DNA from: Amaranthus tricolor
Taxonomy: Eukaryota > Streptophyta > Magnoliopsida > Caryophyllales > Amaranthaceae
DNA: 64,000 nucleotides
Assembly (NCBI RefSeq): GCF_026212465.1
Contig: NC_080056.1
Span: forward strand, 21,715,201-21,779,200
Direction of reading: 5' to 3'
Shown here: positions 39,601 through 51,128 of the stretch, in pieces
Layout of the letters: the number at the start of each line of letters is the position of its first letter
Numbering within the stretch: the stretch's first letter is position 1
Notes under the pieces: generated by a model
The model's input: the letters and a program-made list of their open reading frames with translations, nothing else
Databases searched by the model: none
Told to the model about the DNA's origin: nothing
Position numbers and translations under genes: made by a program

Positions 39601-42600
39601 TTACAATCGAAAAAAATTAGTCATATGCTAGAAATTACTTGCTAAGCTGCATGTTTGAGATTTTTAAAGTGTTTTTGGCACTTTTTAGCATAAAGTGGTT
39701 CAAACTTGGTTTGTTTGTCACGAAACTTGGCATACAACACTATTTGGTATATATTATTGTGTTGAAATAGTTAGAATCCAAAACAGTAGTCATATTCTTG
39801 AAATTACATCCTAAGTTGTGGTTTAAAGGTTTTTATAGCTTTTTTAGCACTTTCTCGGACAAAGTGGTTCAAACTTCGTTTATTTTGCATCAAACTTGGC
39901 ACACAACACTATTTGGTATATATTATCAAGTTGAAATTGTTAGAATCCAAAACAATAGTCATACGCTTTAAATTACCTACTAAGTTGCGTTTTTGTGCTT
40001 TTTTAAGCGTTTTTGGCACTTTCTCGAATAACGTGGTTCAAAATTCATTTTTTTGCCTCGATACTTGGTACAAAACACTAATGTATTATTGTGTTGAAAT
40101 GGTGACAATCGAAAACAATAGTTATATAATTGAAATTACGTCCTAAGTTGCGTTTTTAAGGTTTTTGAAGTTTTCTTGGCACTTTCTCGCATAAAGTGCT
40201 TAAAATGTGGTTTGTTTGGCAGGAAACTTGTACTAAACACTATTTGGTATATATTATTGTTATGAAATGGTTAAAATCGAAAACCACAGTCAACTTCTAG
40301 TAATTACGTGCTAAGCAACGTGTTTGAGATTTTTTAAGTGTTTTCGGCACTTTCTAACATTAAGTGGTTTTTACTTGGTTTGTTTGCCACGAAACTTGGC
40401 ACACAACACTATTTGGTATATATTATAGTGTTGAAGTAGTTAGAATCCAAAACTGTAGTCATATTCTTGAAATTACGTCCAAATTTGTGTTTTTAACGTT
40501 TTTATAGCTTTTTTGGCACTTTATCGGATAAAGTGGTTCAAACTTGGTTTGTTTTGCATCCAATTTGGCACACAACACTATTTGGTGTATATTATCACGT
40601 TGAAATGGTTAGAACCCAAAAAAATTGTCATACGCTTTAAATTACATGCTAAGTTGCGTTTTTAGGTTTTTGAAAAATTTCTGGCACTTTCTCGCATAAA
40701 GTGGTTAAAACTTCTTTTTTTTCCCTCTAAACTTGGCACACAACACTATTTGGTGTATATTATCGTACTTAAATGATGACAATCGAAAACAATAGTCATA
40801 TGCTTGAAATTACATGCAAAGTTGCATTTTTAAGGTTTTTCAAGGTTTTTTGGCACTTTCTCACATACAGTACTTAAAATGTGGTTTATTTGGCAGGAAA
40901 CTTGTACGAAACACTATTTGGTATATATTATTGTGTTGAAATGGTTATAATCGAAAAAAATAGTTATATGCTAGAAATTACGTGCTAAGCTGCGTGTTTG
41001 AGGTTTTTTAAGTGTTTTTTGCAGTTTCTAGCATTAAGTGGTTCAAACTTGGTTTGTTTCCCACGAAACTTGGCACAGAACACTATTTTGTATATTTTAT
41101 TGTGTTGAAGTAGTTAGAATCCAAAACAGTAGTCGTATTCTTTAAATTACGTCCTAAGTTGTGTTTTTAAGGTTTTTATAGCTTTTTTGGCACTTTTTCG
41201 GATAAAGTGGTTCAAACTTCGTTTGCTTTACATTAAACTTGGCACACAACACTATTTGGTATATATTATCATGTTTAAATGGTTAGAACCCAAAAAAATA
41301 GTCATACGCTTTACATTACATGCTAAGTTGCGTTTTTGAGGTTTTTTAAGCGTTTTTGGCACTTTCTCGCATAAAGTGGTTCAAACTTCATTTTTTTGCC
41401 TCGAAACTTGGCACACAACACTATTTGGTATATATTATTGTGTTGAAATGGTTACAATCCAAAAAAAATAGTCATATGCTAGAAATTACGTGCTAAGCTG
41501 CGTGTTTGAGATTTTTTAAGTGTTTTTGGCACTTTCTAGCATTAAGTGGTTCAAACTTGGTTTGCTTGCCACGAAACTTGGCACAGAACACTATTTGGTA
41601 TATATTATTGTGTTGAAGTAGTTAAAATCCAAAACAGTAGTCATATTCTTTAAATTACGGCCTAAGTTGTGTTTTTAAGGTTGTTATAGCTTTTTTGGCA
41701 CTTTTTCGGATAAAGTGGTACAAACTTCGTTTGCTTTGCATGAAACTTGGCACACAAAACTATTTGGTATATATTATCATGTTTAAATGGTTAGAACCCA
41801 AAAAAATAGTCATACGCTTTACATTACATGCTAAGTTGCGTTTTTAAGGTTTTTTAAGCATTTTTGGCATTTTCTCGCATAAAGTGGTTCAAACTTCGTT
41901 TTTTTGCCTCGAAACTTGGGACACAACACTATTTGGTATATATTATTGTGTTGAAATGGTTACAATCGAAAAAAATTAGTCATATGCTAGAAATTACTTG
42001 CTAAGCTGCATGTTTGAGATTTTTTAAGTGTTTTTGGCACTTTTTAGCATAAAGTGGTTCAAACTTGGTTTGTTTGCCACGAAACTTGGCAGACAACACT
42101 ATTTGGTATATATTATTGTGTTGAAATAGTTAGAATCCAAAACAGTAGTCATATTCTTGAAATTACATCCTAAGTTGTGGTTTAAAGGTTTTTATAGCTT
42201 TTTTAGCACTTTCTCGGACAAAGTGGTTCAAACTTCGTTTGTTTTGCATCAAACTTGGCACACAACACTATTTGGTATATATTATCAAGTTGAAATTGTT
42301 AGAATCCAAAACAATAGTCATACGCTTTAAATTACCTACTAAGTTGTGTTTTTGTGCTTTTTTAAGCTTTTTTGGCACTTTCTCGAATAACGTGGTTCAA
42401 AATTCATTTTTTTGCCTCGATACTTGGCACAAAAGACTAATGTATTGTTGTGTTGAAATGGTGACAATCGAAAACAATAGTTATATAATTGAAATTACGT
42501 CCTAAGTTGCGTTTTAAAGGTTTTTGAAGTTTTCTTGGCACTTTCTCGCATAAAGTGCTTAAAATGTGGTTTGTTTGGCAGGTTACTTGTACTAAACACT

Positions 42601-44450
42601 ATTTGGTATATATTATTGTTATGAAATGGTTAAAATCGAAAGCCACAGTCAACTTCTAGTAATTACGTGCTAAGAAACGTGTTTGAGATTTTTTAATTGT
42701 TTTCGGCACTTTCTAACATTAAGTGGTTTTAACTTGGTTTGTTTGCCACGAAACTTGGCACACAACACTATTTGGTATATATTATAGTGTTGAAGTAGTT
42801 AGAATCCAAAACTGTAGTCATATTCTTGAAATTACGTCCTAATTTGTGTTTTTAACGTTTTTATAGCTTTTTTGGCACTTTATCGGATAAAGTGGTTCAA
42901 ACTTGGTTTGTTTTGCATCCAATTTGGCACACAACACTATTTGGTGTATATTATCACGTTGAAATGGTTATAACCCAAAAACATTGTCATACGCTTTAAA
43001 TTACATGCTAAGTTGCGTTTTGAGGTTTTTGAAAAATTTCTGGCACTTTCTCGCATAAAGTGGTTAAAACTTCTTTTTTTTCCCTCTAAACTTGGCACAC
43101 AACACCATTTGGTGTATATTATCGTACTTAAATGATGACAATCGAAAACAATAGTCATATGCTTGAAATTACATGCAAAGTTGCATTTTTAAGGTTTTTC
43201 AAGGTTTTTTGGCACTTTCTCACATACAGTACTTAAAATGTGGTTTATTTGGCAGGAAACTTGTACGAAACACTATTTGGTATATATTATTGTGTTGAAA
43301 TGGTTAAAATCGAAAAAAATAGTCATATGCTAGAAATTACGTGCTAAGCTGTGTGTTTGAGGTTTTTTAAGTGTTTTTTGCAGTTTCTAGCATTAAGTGG
43401 TTCAAACTTGGTTTGTTTCCCACGAAACTTGGCACAGAACACTATTTTGTATATTTTATTGTGTTGAAGTAGTTAGAATCCAAAACAGTAGTCGTATTCT
43501 TTTAATTACGTCCTAAGTTGTGTTTTTAAGGTTTTTATAGCTTTTTTGGCACTTTTTCGGATAAAGTGGTTCAAACTTCGTTTGCTTTGCATTAAACTTG
43601 GCACACAACACTATTTGGTATATATTATCATGTTTAAATGGTTAGAACCCAAAAAAATAGTCATACGCTTTACATTACATGCTAAGTTGCGTTTTTGAGG
43701 TTTTTTAAGCGTTTTTGGCACTTTCTCGCATAAAGTGGTTCAAACTTCATTTTTTTGCCTCGAAACTTGGCACACAACACTATTTGGTATATATTATTGT
43801 GTTGAAATGGTTAAAATCCAAAAAAATAGTAATATGCTAGAAATTACGTGCTAAGCTGCATGTTTGAGATTTTTTAAGTGTTTTTGGCACTTTCTAACAT
43901 TAAGTGGTTCAAACTTGGTTTGTTTTTCCATGAAACTTGGCACACAACACTATTTGGTATATATTATTGTGTTGAAGTAGTTAAAATCCAAAACAGTAGT
44001 CATATTCTTTAAATTACGGCCTAAGTTGTGTTTTTATGGTTGTTATAGCTTTTTTGGCACTTTTTCGGATAAAGTGGTACAAACTTCGTTTGCTTTGCAT
44101 GAAACTTGGCACACAAAACTATTTGGTGTAAATTATCATGTTTAAATGGTTAGAACCCAAAAAAATAGTCATACGCTTTACATTACATGCTAAGTTGCGT
44201 TTTTAAGGTTTTTTAAGCATTTTTGGCATTTTCTCGCATAAAGTGGTTTAAACTTCGTTTTTTTGCCTCGAAACTTGGCACACAATACTATTTGGTATAT
44301 ATTATTGTGTTGAAATGGTTACAATCGAAAAAAATTATTCATATGCTAGAAATTACTTGCTAAGCTGCATGTTTGAGATTTTTTAAGTGTTTTTGGCACT
44401 TTTTAGCATAAAGTGGTTCAAACTTGGTTTGTTTGCCACGAAACTTTTAC
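33601..44450. repeat. HOR block D: 14-monomer unit, ~2359 bp
   Basis: Unit anchors fall at about 35188, 37554, 39913 and 42272 (periods 2366, 2359, 2359). The unit from 37554 to 39912 and the next one are nearly identical; the flanking units are more diverged. A 6-bp deletion (cactaatgtatt instead of cactattaggtatgtatt) is present near 37720, 40080 and 42437 but absent near 35355. The block ends at about 44450 in a recombinant monomer where cacgaaact is joined to tttactaaacac. Confidence 0.88.
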
Positions 44451-47400
44451 TAAACACTATTTGGTATATATTATTGTGTTGAAATGGTTAAAATCGAAAA
44501 CAATAGTCATCTACTAGTAATTACGTGCTAAGCAACGTGTTCGAGATTTTTTAAATGTTTTTGGCACTTTCTGACATTTAGTGCTTCAAACTTGGTTTGT
44601 TTGCCACGAAACATGGCACACAACACTATTTGGTATATATTATTGTGTTGAAGTAGTTAGAATCCAAAACAGTAGGCTTATTCTTGAAATTACGTCCTAA
44701 GTTGTGTTTTTAAGGTTTTTATAGCTTTTTTGGCACTTTCTCGGATAAAGTGATTTAAACTTCGTTTTTTTGCGTCGAAACATGGCACACAACACTATTT
44801 GGTATATATTACCGTGTTGAAATGGTGACAATCAAAAACAATAGTCATATGCTTGAAATTAAATGCTAAGTTGCATTTTTAAGGTTTTTCAAGTTTTTTT
44901 GGCAGTTTCTCACATACACTGTTTAAAATGTGGTTTGTTAGGCAGGAAACTTGTACGAAACACTATTTGGTAAATGCTATTGTGTTGAAATGGTTAAAAT
45001 TAAAATCAATAGTCATATGATAGAAATTACATGCTAAGCTGCGTGTTTGAGAATTTTTAAGTGTTTTTGGCAGTTTCTAGCATCAAGTGGTTCAAACTTG
45101 GTTTGTTTGCCACGAAACTTGGCACATAACACTATTTGGTATAAATTATTGTGTTGAAGTAGTTAGAACCCAAAACAGTAGTCATATTCTTGAAATTAAG
45201 TTCTAACTCGTGTTTTTAAGGTTTATAAAGTTTTTTTGGCACTTTCTCGCATAAAGTGCTTAAAATGTGGTTTGTTTGGCAGGAAACTTGTACGAAACAC
45301 TTTTTGGTATATATTATTGTGTTGAAATGGACTGTGTTGAAATGGAATTGTCATATGCTAGAATTACGTGCTAAGTTGTGTGTTCGAGATTTTTTAACCG
45401 TTTTTGGCACTTTCTAGTATTAAGTGCTTAAAATGTGGTTTTTGGCACTGTGTTGTAAAAACTTGGTTTTTTTGCCACGAGACATGGCACACAAAACTAT
45501 TTGGTATATATTATTGTGTTGAAATAATTAGAATCCAAAACAGTAGACATATTCTTGAAATTATGTTCTAAGTTGCGTTTTTAAGGTTTTTATAACTTTT
45601 TGCTGAAAACTTGGTTAAAACGTGGTTAAGACGTGGTTTATGGTGGTTAAAACTTGCACTAAACACTATTTGATATATATTATTGTTTTAAAATGGTAAA
45701 AATTGAAAACAACAGTAATATGCTTGAAATTACGTTCTATGTTTCGTGTTTGGGGTTTTTTTAATGTATTTTTGGCACTTTCTCACATAAAATAGTTCAA
45801 ACATGGTTTGTTTTGCATGAAACATTGCACACAACACTATTTGTTATATATTGTTGTGTTAAAATTATTAGAATCCAAAACATATACTCATATGCTTAAA
45901 ATAATGTGCAAAGTTGCCTGTTTGAGGTTTTTTAAGCGTATTAGGCACTTTCTCGCATAAAGTGGTTCAAAATTGGTCTGTTTTGCATGAAACTTGGAAC
46001 TAAACACTATTTTGTATATATTATTGTATTAAAATTGTTAGAATAACAAAAAATAGTCAATTGCTTGAAATTACATGCTAAGTTGCATTTTTAAAGTTTA
46101 TTAAGCTTTTTTGGAACTTTCTCATTTAAAGTGGTTCAAACTTGGGTTATTTTGCATGAAACTTGGTGCATAACACTATTTGGTACATATTATTGTGGTA
46201 AAATGGTTTGAATTGAAAACAATAGTCATGCTTAACATTACGTGTTAAGTTGCGTTTTTGAGGTTTTTTAAGTGTTTTTTGCTCTTTCTCGCATAAAGTG
46301 GTTCAAACTTGGTTTGTTTCCCACGAAACATTGCACACAACACTATTTGGTATTTATTGTTCAAGTGGTTAGAAACCCAAAAAATAGTCACATGCTTGAA
46401 ATTACATGCTAAGCTGCGTGTTTGACGTTTTTTAAGCGTTTTTGGCACTTTCTCGCATAAAGTGGTTAAAACGTGGTTTTTTTTGCAAGAAACTTGTCAC
46501 TTAATAGTATTTGGTATATATTATTGTGTTGAAATCGTGACTATTGAAAACAATAGTCATATGCTTGAAATTACGTGCGAAGGTTCGTGTTTGAGGTTTT
46601 TTAAGCGTTTTTGGTACTTTCTCGTATACAGTGGTTCAAAATTGGTTTGTTTTGCATGAAACTTGGCACCAAACACTATTTGGTATATATTATTGTGTTA
46701 AAATTATTAGAATCGAAATAATAGTCATATGCTTGAAATTACGTGCTAAGTTGCATTTTTAGTGTTTTTAAAGCTTTTTTGGCATATTATCGCACAAAGT
46801 GGTTAAAACGTGGTTTATTTTGTAGGAAACTTATCACTAAACACTATTTGGTATATATTACTATGTTGAAATGGTTAAAATCGAAAAGAATAGTCATATG
46901 CTTGAAATTACGTTCTAAGTTGCGTTTTTGGAGCTTTTTAAGCATTTTGGGCACTTTCTTATATAAAGTAGTTCAAACATGGTTTGTTTTGCATGAAACA
47001 TTGCACACAATACTATTTCTTATAAATCTTTTTGTTGAAATGATTAGAATCCAAAACATATACTCATATGCTTGAAATTACGTGCTAAGTTGCGTGTTTG
47101 AGGTTTTTTAAACGTTTTAGGCACTTTCTCGCATAAAGTAGTTCAATCTTGGTTTGTTGGCCACGATACTTGGCACACAACCCTATTTTTTATATATTAT
47201 TGTGTTAAAATGGTGACAATTTAAAAGAATAGTCATATGCTTGAAATTATGTGCTAAATTGCGTTTTTAATGTTTTTTAAGCTTTTTTGTAAATTTCTCG
47301 CATAAAGTGGTTAAAACGTGGTTTATCTTGTAAGAAACTTGTCGCTAAATAGTATTTGGTATATATTATTGTGTTGAAATGGTGACAATCGAAAACAATA

Positions 47401-48655
47401 GTCATTTGCTTGAAATTACGTGCGACATTGATTGTTTGAAGTTTTTAAAGCGTTTTTGGCACTATCTCTCATACAATGGTTCAAACTTGGTTTGTTTTGC
47501 ATGAAACTTGGCACTAAACACTATTTGGTATATATTATTGTGTAGAAATTGGTATAATCGAAAATAATAGTCATATGTTTTAAATTACGTGTTAAGTTGC
47601 GTTTTTTAAGTTTTTAAACCTTTTTTGGCACTTTTTCATATAAAGTGCTTCAAACTTGGGTCATTATGCATCAAACTTGGCGCACAACACTATTTGGTAC
47701 ATATTATTGTGATAAAATGGTTAGAATTGAAAAAAAAGGTCATATGCTTGACATTACGTGTTAAGTTGCGTCTTTGAGGTTTTTTAAGTGTTTTTTGCCC
47801 TTTCTCGCATAAAATGGTTCAAACTTGAATTGTTGGCCACGAAACTAGGCACACAACACTATTTGGTATATATTAATGTGTTGAAATGGTGAAAATAGAA
47901 AACAATAGTCATATACTTGAAATTACGTGCTAAGTTACGTTTTTAATTTTTGTAAGCTTTTTTCGCACTTTCTCGCATAAAGTAGTTAAAACATGGTTTG
48001 TTTTGTAGGAAACTTGTCACTAAATAGTATTTGGTATAAATTATTGTGTTCAAATGGTGAAAATCGAAAACAATAGTCATATGCTTGAAATTACGTGCGA
48101 AGTTGCGTGTTTGAGCAGTTTTAAGCGTTTTTGGCACTTTCTCGCATAAAATAATTCATACATGGTTTGTTTTGCATGAAACATTGTACACAACACTATT
48201 TGGTAAATATTAATGTGTTGCAATGATTAGAACCCAAAACAATAGTCATATGCTTGAAAGTACGTGCTTGCGTCTTTAATGTTTTTTAAGCTTTTTTGGC
48301 ACTTTCTCGCATAAAGTGGTTAAAATGTTTGGTATATATCATTTGGTATATATATCATTGTGTTGAAATGGTGACAGTCGAAAACAATAGTCATATGCTT
48401 GAAATTACTTGCTAAGTTGCGTTTTTAATGTTTTTTAAGCTTTTTTGGCATTTTCTCGCATAAGGTCGTGAAAACGTGCTTTGTTTTGCAGGAAACTTGT
48501 AACTAAATAGTATTTGGTATATATTATTTTGTTGAAATGGTGACTATCAAAAACAGTAGTCATATGTTTGAAATTACGTTCTAAGTTGCATTTTTGAGGT
48601 TTGTAAACATTTTTGGCACTTTCGCGTATAAAGTGTTTCAAACTTGGTTTGTGTA
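44451..48655. repeat. Diverged satellite flank, left of the retroelement
   Basis: Monomers continue with the same core but differ from one another at many positions, and no long near-identical repeat is visible. Several monomers are rearranged: a local duplication (gtgttgaaatgga) near 45320, tggttaaaacgtggttaag-type short repeats at about 45600-45660, and a shortened monomer with a doubled core near 48328-48360. Related variants recur at about 1.18 kb (the catatactcatatgc variant near 45880 and 47060). This is the usual look of an array edge that no longer undergoes homogenisation. Confidence 0.88.
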
Positions 48656-48660
48656 GACTA
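48656..48660. other. Possible target-site duplication remnant (gacta)
   Basis: The five bases before the LTR terminus are gacta. At the other end the element joins satellite at cta|tttggtg, so the last three bases match. A normal 5-bp duplication followed by a small deletion between two cta copies would explain both ends. This is inference; the duplication is no longer intact. Confidence 0.45.
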
Positions 48661-48913
48661 TGTTAGAGATGGGAACAGCAACAAGAGGGGGATGAATTGT
48701 TGTTGTTAAAAGTTTAAGCTTTTTAGCCCTGTTTTTGCGGAATTAGATAAAAGAAATAAAACTTAAACTTAGAGCGAAATAATGAAAGAGACAGCACGAT
48801 TTTTACGTGGAAAACTTTTAGGCCTAAATAGAAGGAAAAACCACGACCCCTCAGGATTCCTAAACTCTTCACTATGTTTAAGGCAACTCGTTACAATTAC
48901 ATTAAACACCTTA

Positions 48914-49079
48914 CTTCACTCGAAGCGTATCAACTAGGCCAACTTCTCCTTTCAATTGCTTCTTTCAAAGCAACTCTCTTAGCTTCACTCAAAGCTAACT
49001 CTTCTCTAACTTCACTCGAAGCTTTCTCCTTAGCTTAACTCAAAGCTAATATCTTCTCAAGCTTTGCTAGAAGCTTTCT
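48914..49079 (-). repeat. Cluster of short imperfect palindromes in LTR
   Basis: A series of loosely repeated 25-30-bp segments, each with an AGCTT / AAGCT inverted pair, for example agcttcactcaaagct at 48981 and further copies at about 49016, 49032 and 49059. The same cluster is in the 5' LTR at about 57672-57836. It lies downstream of the TATA box, so it would be transcribed as a run of small stem-loops. Confidence 0.65.
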
Positions 49080-49296
49080 AATTCCCCCTAGACTCACCCA
49101 AGTATAGTTCCAATAATTCTCTCAAAAACCCATACAAGGAAGAAATTCTCTAAAGCTAAAATCAATGAGTTGCACAAGAAAATATTATAAGTTAGTTGGA
49201 AACTTTTGAACAACATATTTCTTGTTGAGTTTCCAAAAATAACGTATAAATTAATGGCTCATACGAATGCATTATTTGAGGAACAACCGAGTGCAC

Positions 49297-49304
49297 TATT
49301 TATA
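49297..49304 (-). promoter_or_regulatory. Candidate LTR TATA box (TATAAATA)
   Basis: The minus strand reads CTATAAATAG here, a good plant TATA box, about 840 bp into the LTR from its U3 terminus. Transcription would then start near 49270, leaving about 600 bp of R/U5. The other LTR has the equivalent box at 58057-58064. An alternative TATATAAA at about 50100 lies too close to the LTR end to be the main one. Confidence 0.6.
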
Positions 49305-50111
49305 GAGTCAAATTCCCTAATAAAAAGGTGGTAACTACCCACTATTTCATTATCCCTAATAATAAGAAGAATAAAATGGATCTCAATCAGTAAGGTCAAT
49401 CCTACGGTTATTGCCTTAATCCAAAGGAAAAATAGGTGTACATTTGATTAAATCAAAGCCACGGTTTCCTTAATATTAGCTACTCTACTGTTTTACTAAC
49501 AATAGGAAAATTAGTTAAAGTTCCCCTATACTAATAATAGCTTATGGTTCCTCCTAACTAAAATTAGCTATAGTTACCTTTTCCAATAATAGGCACGGTT
49601 ACCTTTCACTAATAATAGCTAAGGATCCCTAAAATCAGCTATTGTTCCCTTCACTATATTTAGTTAATTTAGTTATCCAATAAATGTAGATTCGAAAATA
49701 AAGGCTTATAAAAAGGATTTAGAAATTTATACGTTAGGTGATTTAGAAATATTTTGCCAATTAACTTAATAATTACTTAATGCAACAAATTAATTTTAAC
49801 TAATACATCAAATAAAAATCAGAAAATATAATAATAATTAGAATTCCAGCAGACGCATTATTCCTGACTTCTAGTCTAGGAACAGTGCACAGTCTCCAAT
49901 TTCCAGCAGCGCTAGATCATCAAACTTTGGAACAGTAGACCTCCTGTCTACATTTGAAGTTTTAAGCGATATACCTTTTCTAACTTCTTTGGATTCCTTT
50001 GACGAGTACATGTTCATAGACCAAGTCATAGGTACCATCAACGATCTTAAACACGACCGGATATTGACCTGCAAACAATCTCTAAAAATACATTTGTTTA
50101 TATAAAGTGTA

Positions 50112-50163
50112 GTCATCATCAAAACCTAAGAGGTCCAACAAATTCCCGCTTTTTGATGATGAC
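50112..50163. repeat. 13-bp inverted repeat spanning the PPT/LTR junction
   Basis: GTCATCATCAAAA at 50112-50124 is perfectly complementary in inverted order to TTTTGATGATGAC at 50151-50163. The 26-nt loop holds the LTR terminus (to 50140) and most of the polypurine tract. In the element's RNA this would place the plus-strand priming site in the loop of a hairpin. Confidence 0.85.
50141..50155 (-). promoter_or_regulatory. Polypurine tract (plus-strand primer)
   Basis: The minus strand reads AAAAAGCGGGAATT directly before the LTR start TGTTGG. The position immediately 5' of the 3' LTR and the purine content identify it as the PPT that survives RNase H cutting and primes plus-strand DNA. A C interrupts the purine run, where relatives usually have an uninterrupted run of G. 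Confidence 0.8.
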
Positions 50164-51128
50164 AAACGTTTAAAAAACAACTTAAATAAAATACAGTAAA
50201 ACCAATATTATAGAGCATGCCATAAATAAAAGCGACTCTACATAATTTAGTAAATCAACTCGTTACAATATAATTTACCAAGCATATATTAAAAGCAAAT
50301 ATCCTAAGCATAATCAGAGTATTGGAAGTAGTTCATTGCTTAAGGCATTAAATAAATCTAAAATAACAAAACATAGCTTACAAAGATCCTTAGTCTAAGC
50401 ATAATCAGAATATTGGAATATTACTTAGTATCAGAGCAATGATAATAATGAGCACCAGAGCATAAATAATCCAAGCATAAATAATGATAACACTAAGTAC
50501 TAATGTAGATATTCAAAACATGTGTTAATCATTCAAATAGGGCTCAGCATGTCAAGAATATTTCAAATAATATCAGAGCAAGCTAAATAACAACCATAAT
50601 AATCAAAGCTAATTCAGAATAGCTTAATCAGAGCTTGACTAATTAGTATATTAGAGTTCAGAGCATATTAAATCATAATCATCATAGGAGCATCAAAAGG
50701 TCAGAACATATGAGAATTCATGAGCATACCCACAATCCTAAGGTTAACATGTCTAATCAGATGTTCAGCATACTCAATATACTCAGCATACATTTAAGTT
50801 TGTGCCAAATATTCCCCCTTTTGACATCAGTCAAAAAGAAATAGAATAATCAACCACAACACTAATTATATAGATATAGTCAAAGAAAAAAAAACAAGAG
50901 GTAGTAATCGAAAGCAAATACCAAGAGATGCAGTCAAGATATGCAATGTTAAAACGTCACAGACTTTGTTCAGCATTAAAGATAGCAATATGTTCATCAA
51001 AATAAAAAGTTACATTGTTTGTACCCCAGCTGGTACATAAAAAGACATAAGAAAAATATTGTTTGAATAGTTAGAGATACAGATGGTTGAGACACAATTA
51101 ACAAATAAACTTTCAGTAGGAGGAGGGA
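50156..51128 (-). other. 3' untranslated region of the retroelement
   Basis: No coding frame is evident. The region is AT-rich and full of repeated short motifs of the type atcagagcat / gcataatcagag (about ten occurrences between 50310 and 50720 on the plus strand). At its ORF-proximal side (50811-50822) the minus strand has a second PPT-like run, AAAAGGGGGAAT, after a TTTTTGACTGATG segment, so the 3' region seems to hold two polypurine candidates about 0.66 kb apart. Confidence 0.7.
50811..50822 (-). promoter_or_regulatory. Second polypurine-tract-like site
   Basis: The minus strand reads AAAAGGGGGAAT, a better purine run than the LTR-adjacent tract. It lies between the extra ORF and the 3' UTR repeats. 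It may be an internal (central) priming site or an ancestral PPT left after insertion of 3' UTR sequence. Function is inferred from composition only. Confidence 0.45.

Larger units (their letters stand above)
1..48655. repeat. Tandem satellite array, ~169-bp monomer (left part)
   Basis: Head-to-tail monomers of 167-172 bp fill this stretch. In the first 1.2 kb the core motif ggtatata recurs at 58, 227, 394, 564, 734, 903, 1073 and 1242. A monomer contains in order: a cataaagtggttcaaact segment, a ttgcat(g/c)aaacttggcac segment, the near-invariant core acactatttggtatatatta, a gttgaaatggttagaatc segment, aatagtcatatgcttgaaat, gctaagttgcg, and a T-tract run ending in ggcactttctcg. The length is close to one nucleosome plus linker, as in many plant centromeric satellites. 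A centromeric role is inference only. The 60-110-codon reading frames inside are chance frames reappearing with each repeat copy. Apart from two N blocks, no gene or other element interrupts this stretch. Confidence 0.97.
48661..50140 (-). repeat. 3' LTR (1480 bp)
   Basis: On the minus strand it begins TGTTGGACC at 50140 and ends CTCTAACA at 48661, the standard TG...CA form. It aligns over its length with 57418-58760. It is intact at both ends, and its inner edge abuts the polypurine tract. It contains a TATA-like box at 49297-49304 and a cluster of short imperfect hairpins (AGCTT...AAGCT type) at 48914-49079. A frame of about 83 codons near its U3 end is also present in the other LTR but looks like chance. 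Confidence 0.95.

Noticed and set aside
466..47075. Many 60-110-codon open frames in the satellite, some recurring with identical protein sequence
   Set aside because: They recur only because the DNA repeats. They have no coding signature, switch frame between monomers, and share the periods of the HORs (1184, 2259, 2598, 2359 bp).
1..48655. CRISPR-like regular repeats
   Set aside because: The whole 169-bp unit is repeated with no unique spacers, and the context is a plant genome.
49871..50122. Open frame of about 83 codons in the 3' LTR, also present in the 5' LTR (58443-58754)
   Set aside because: It lies wholly in U3, is duplicated only because LTRs are, resembles no known protein, and changes length between the two LTRs.
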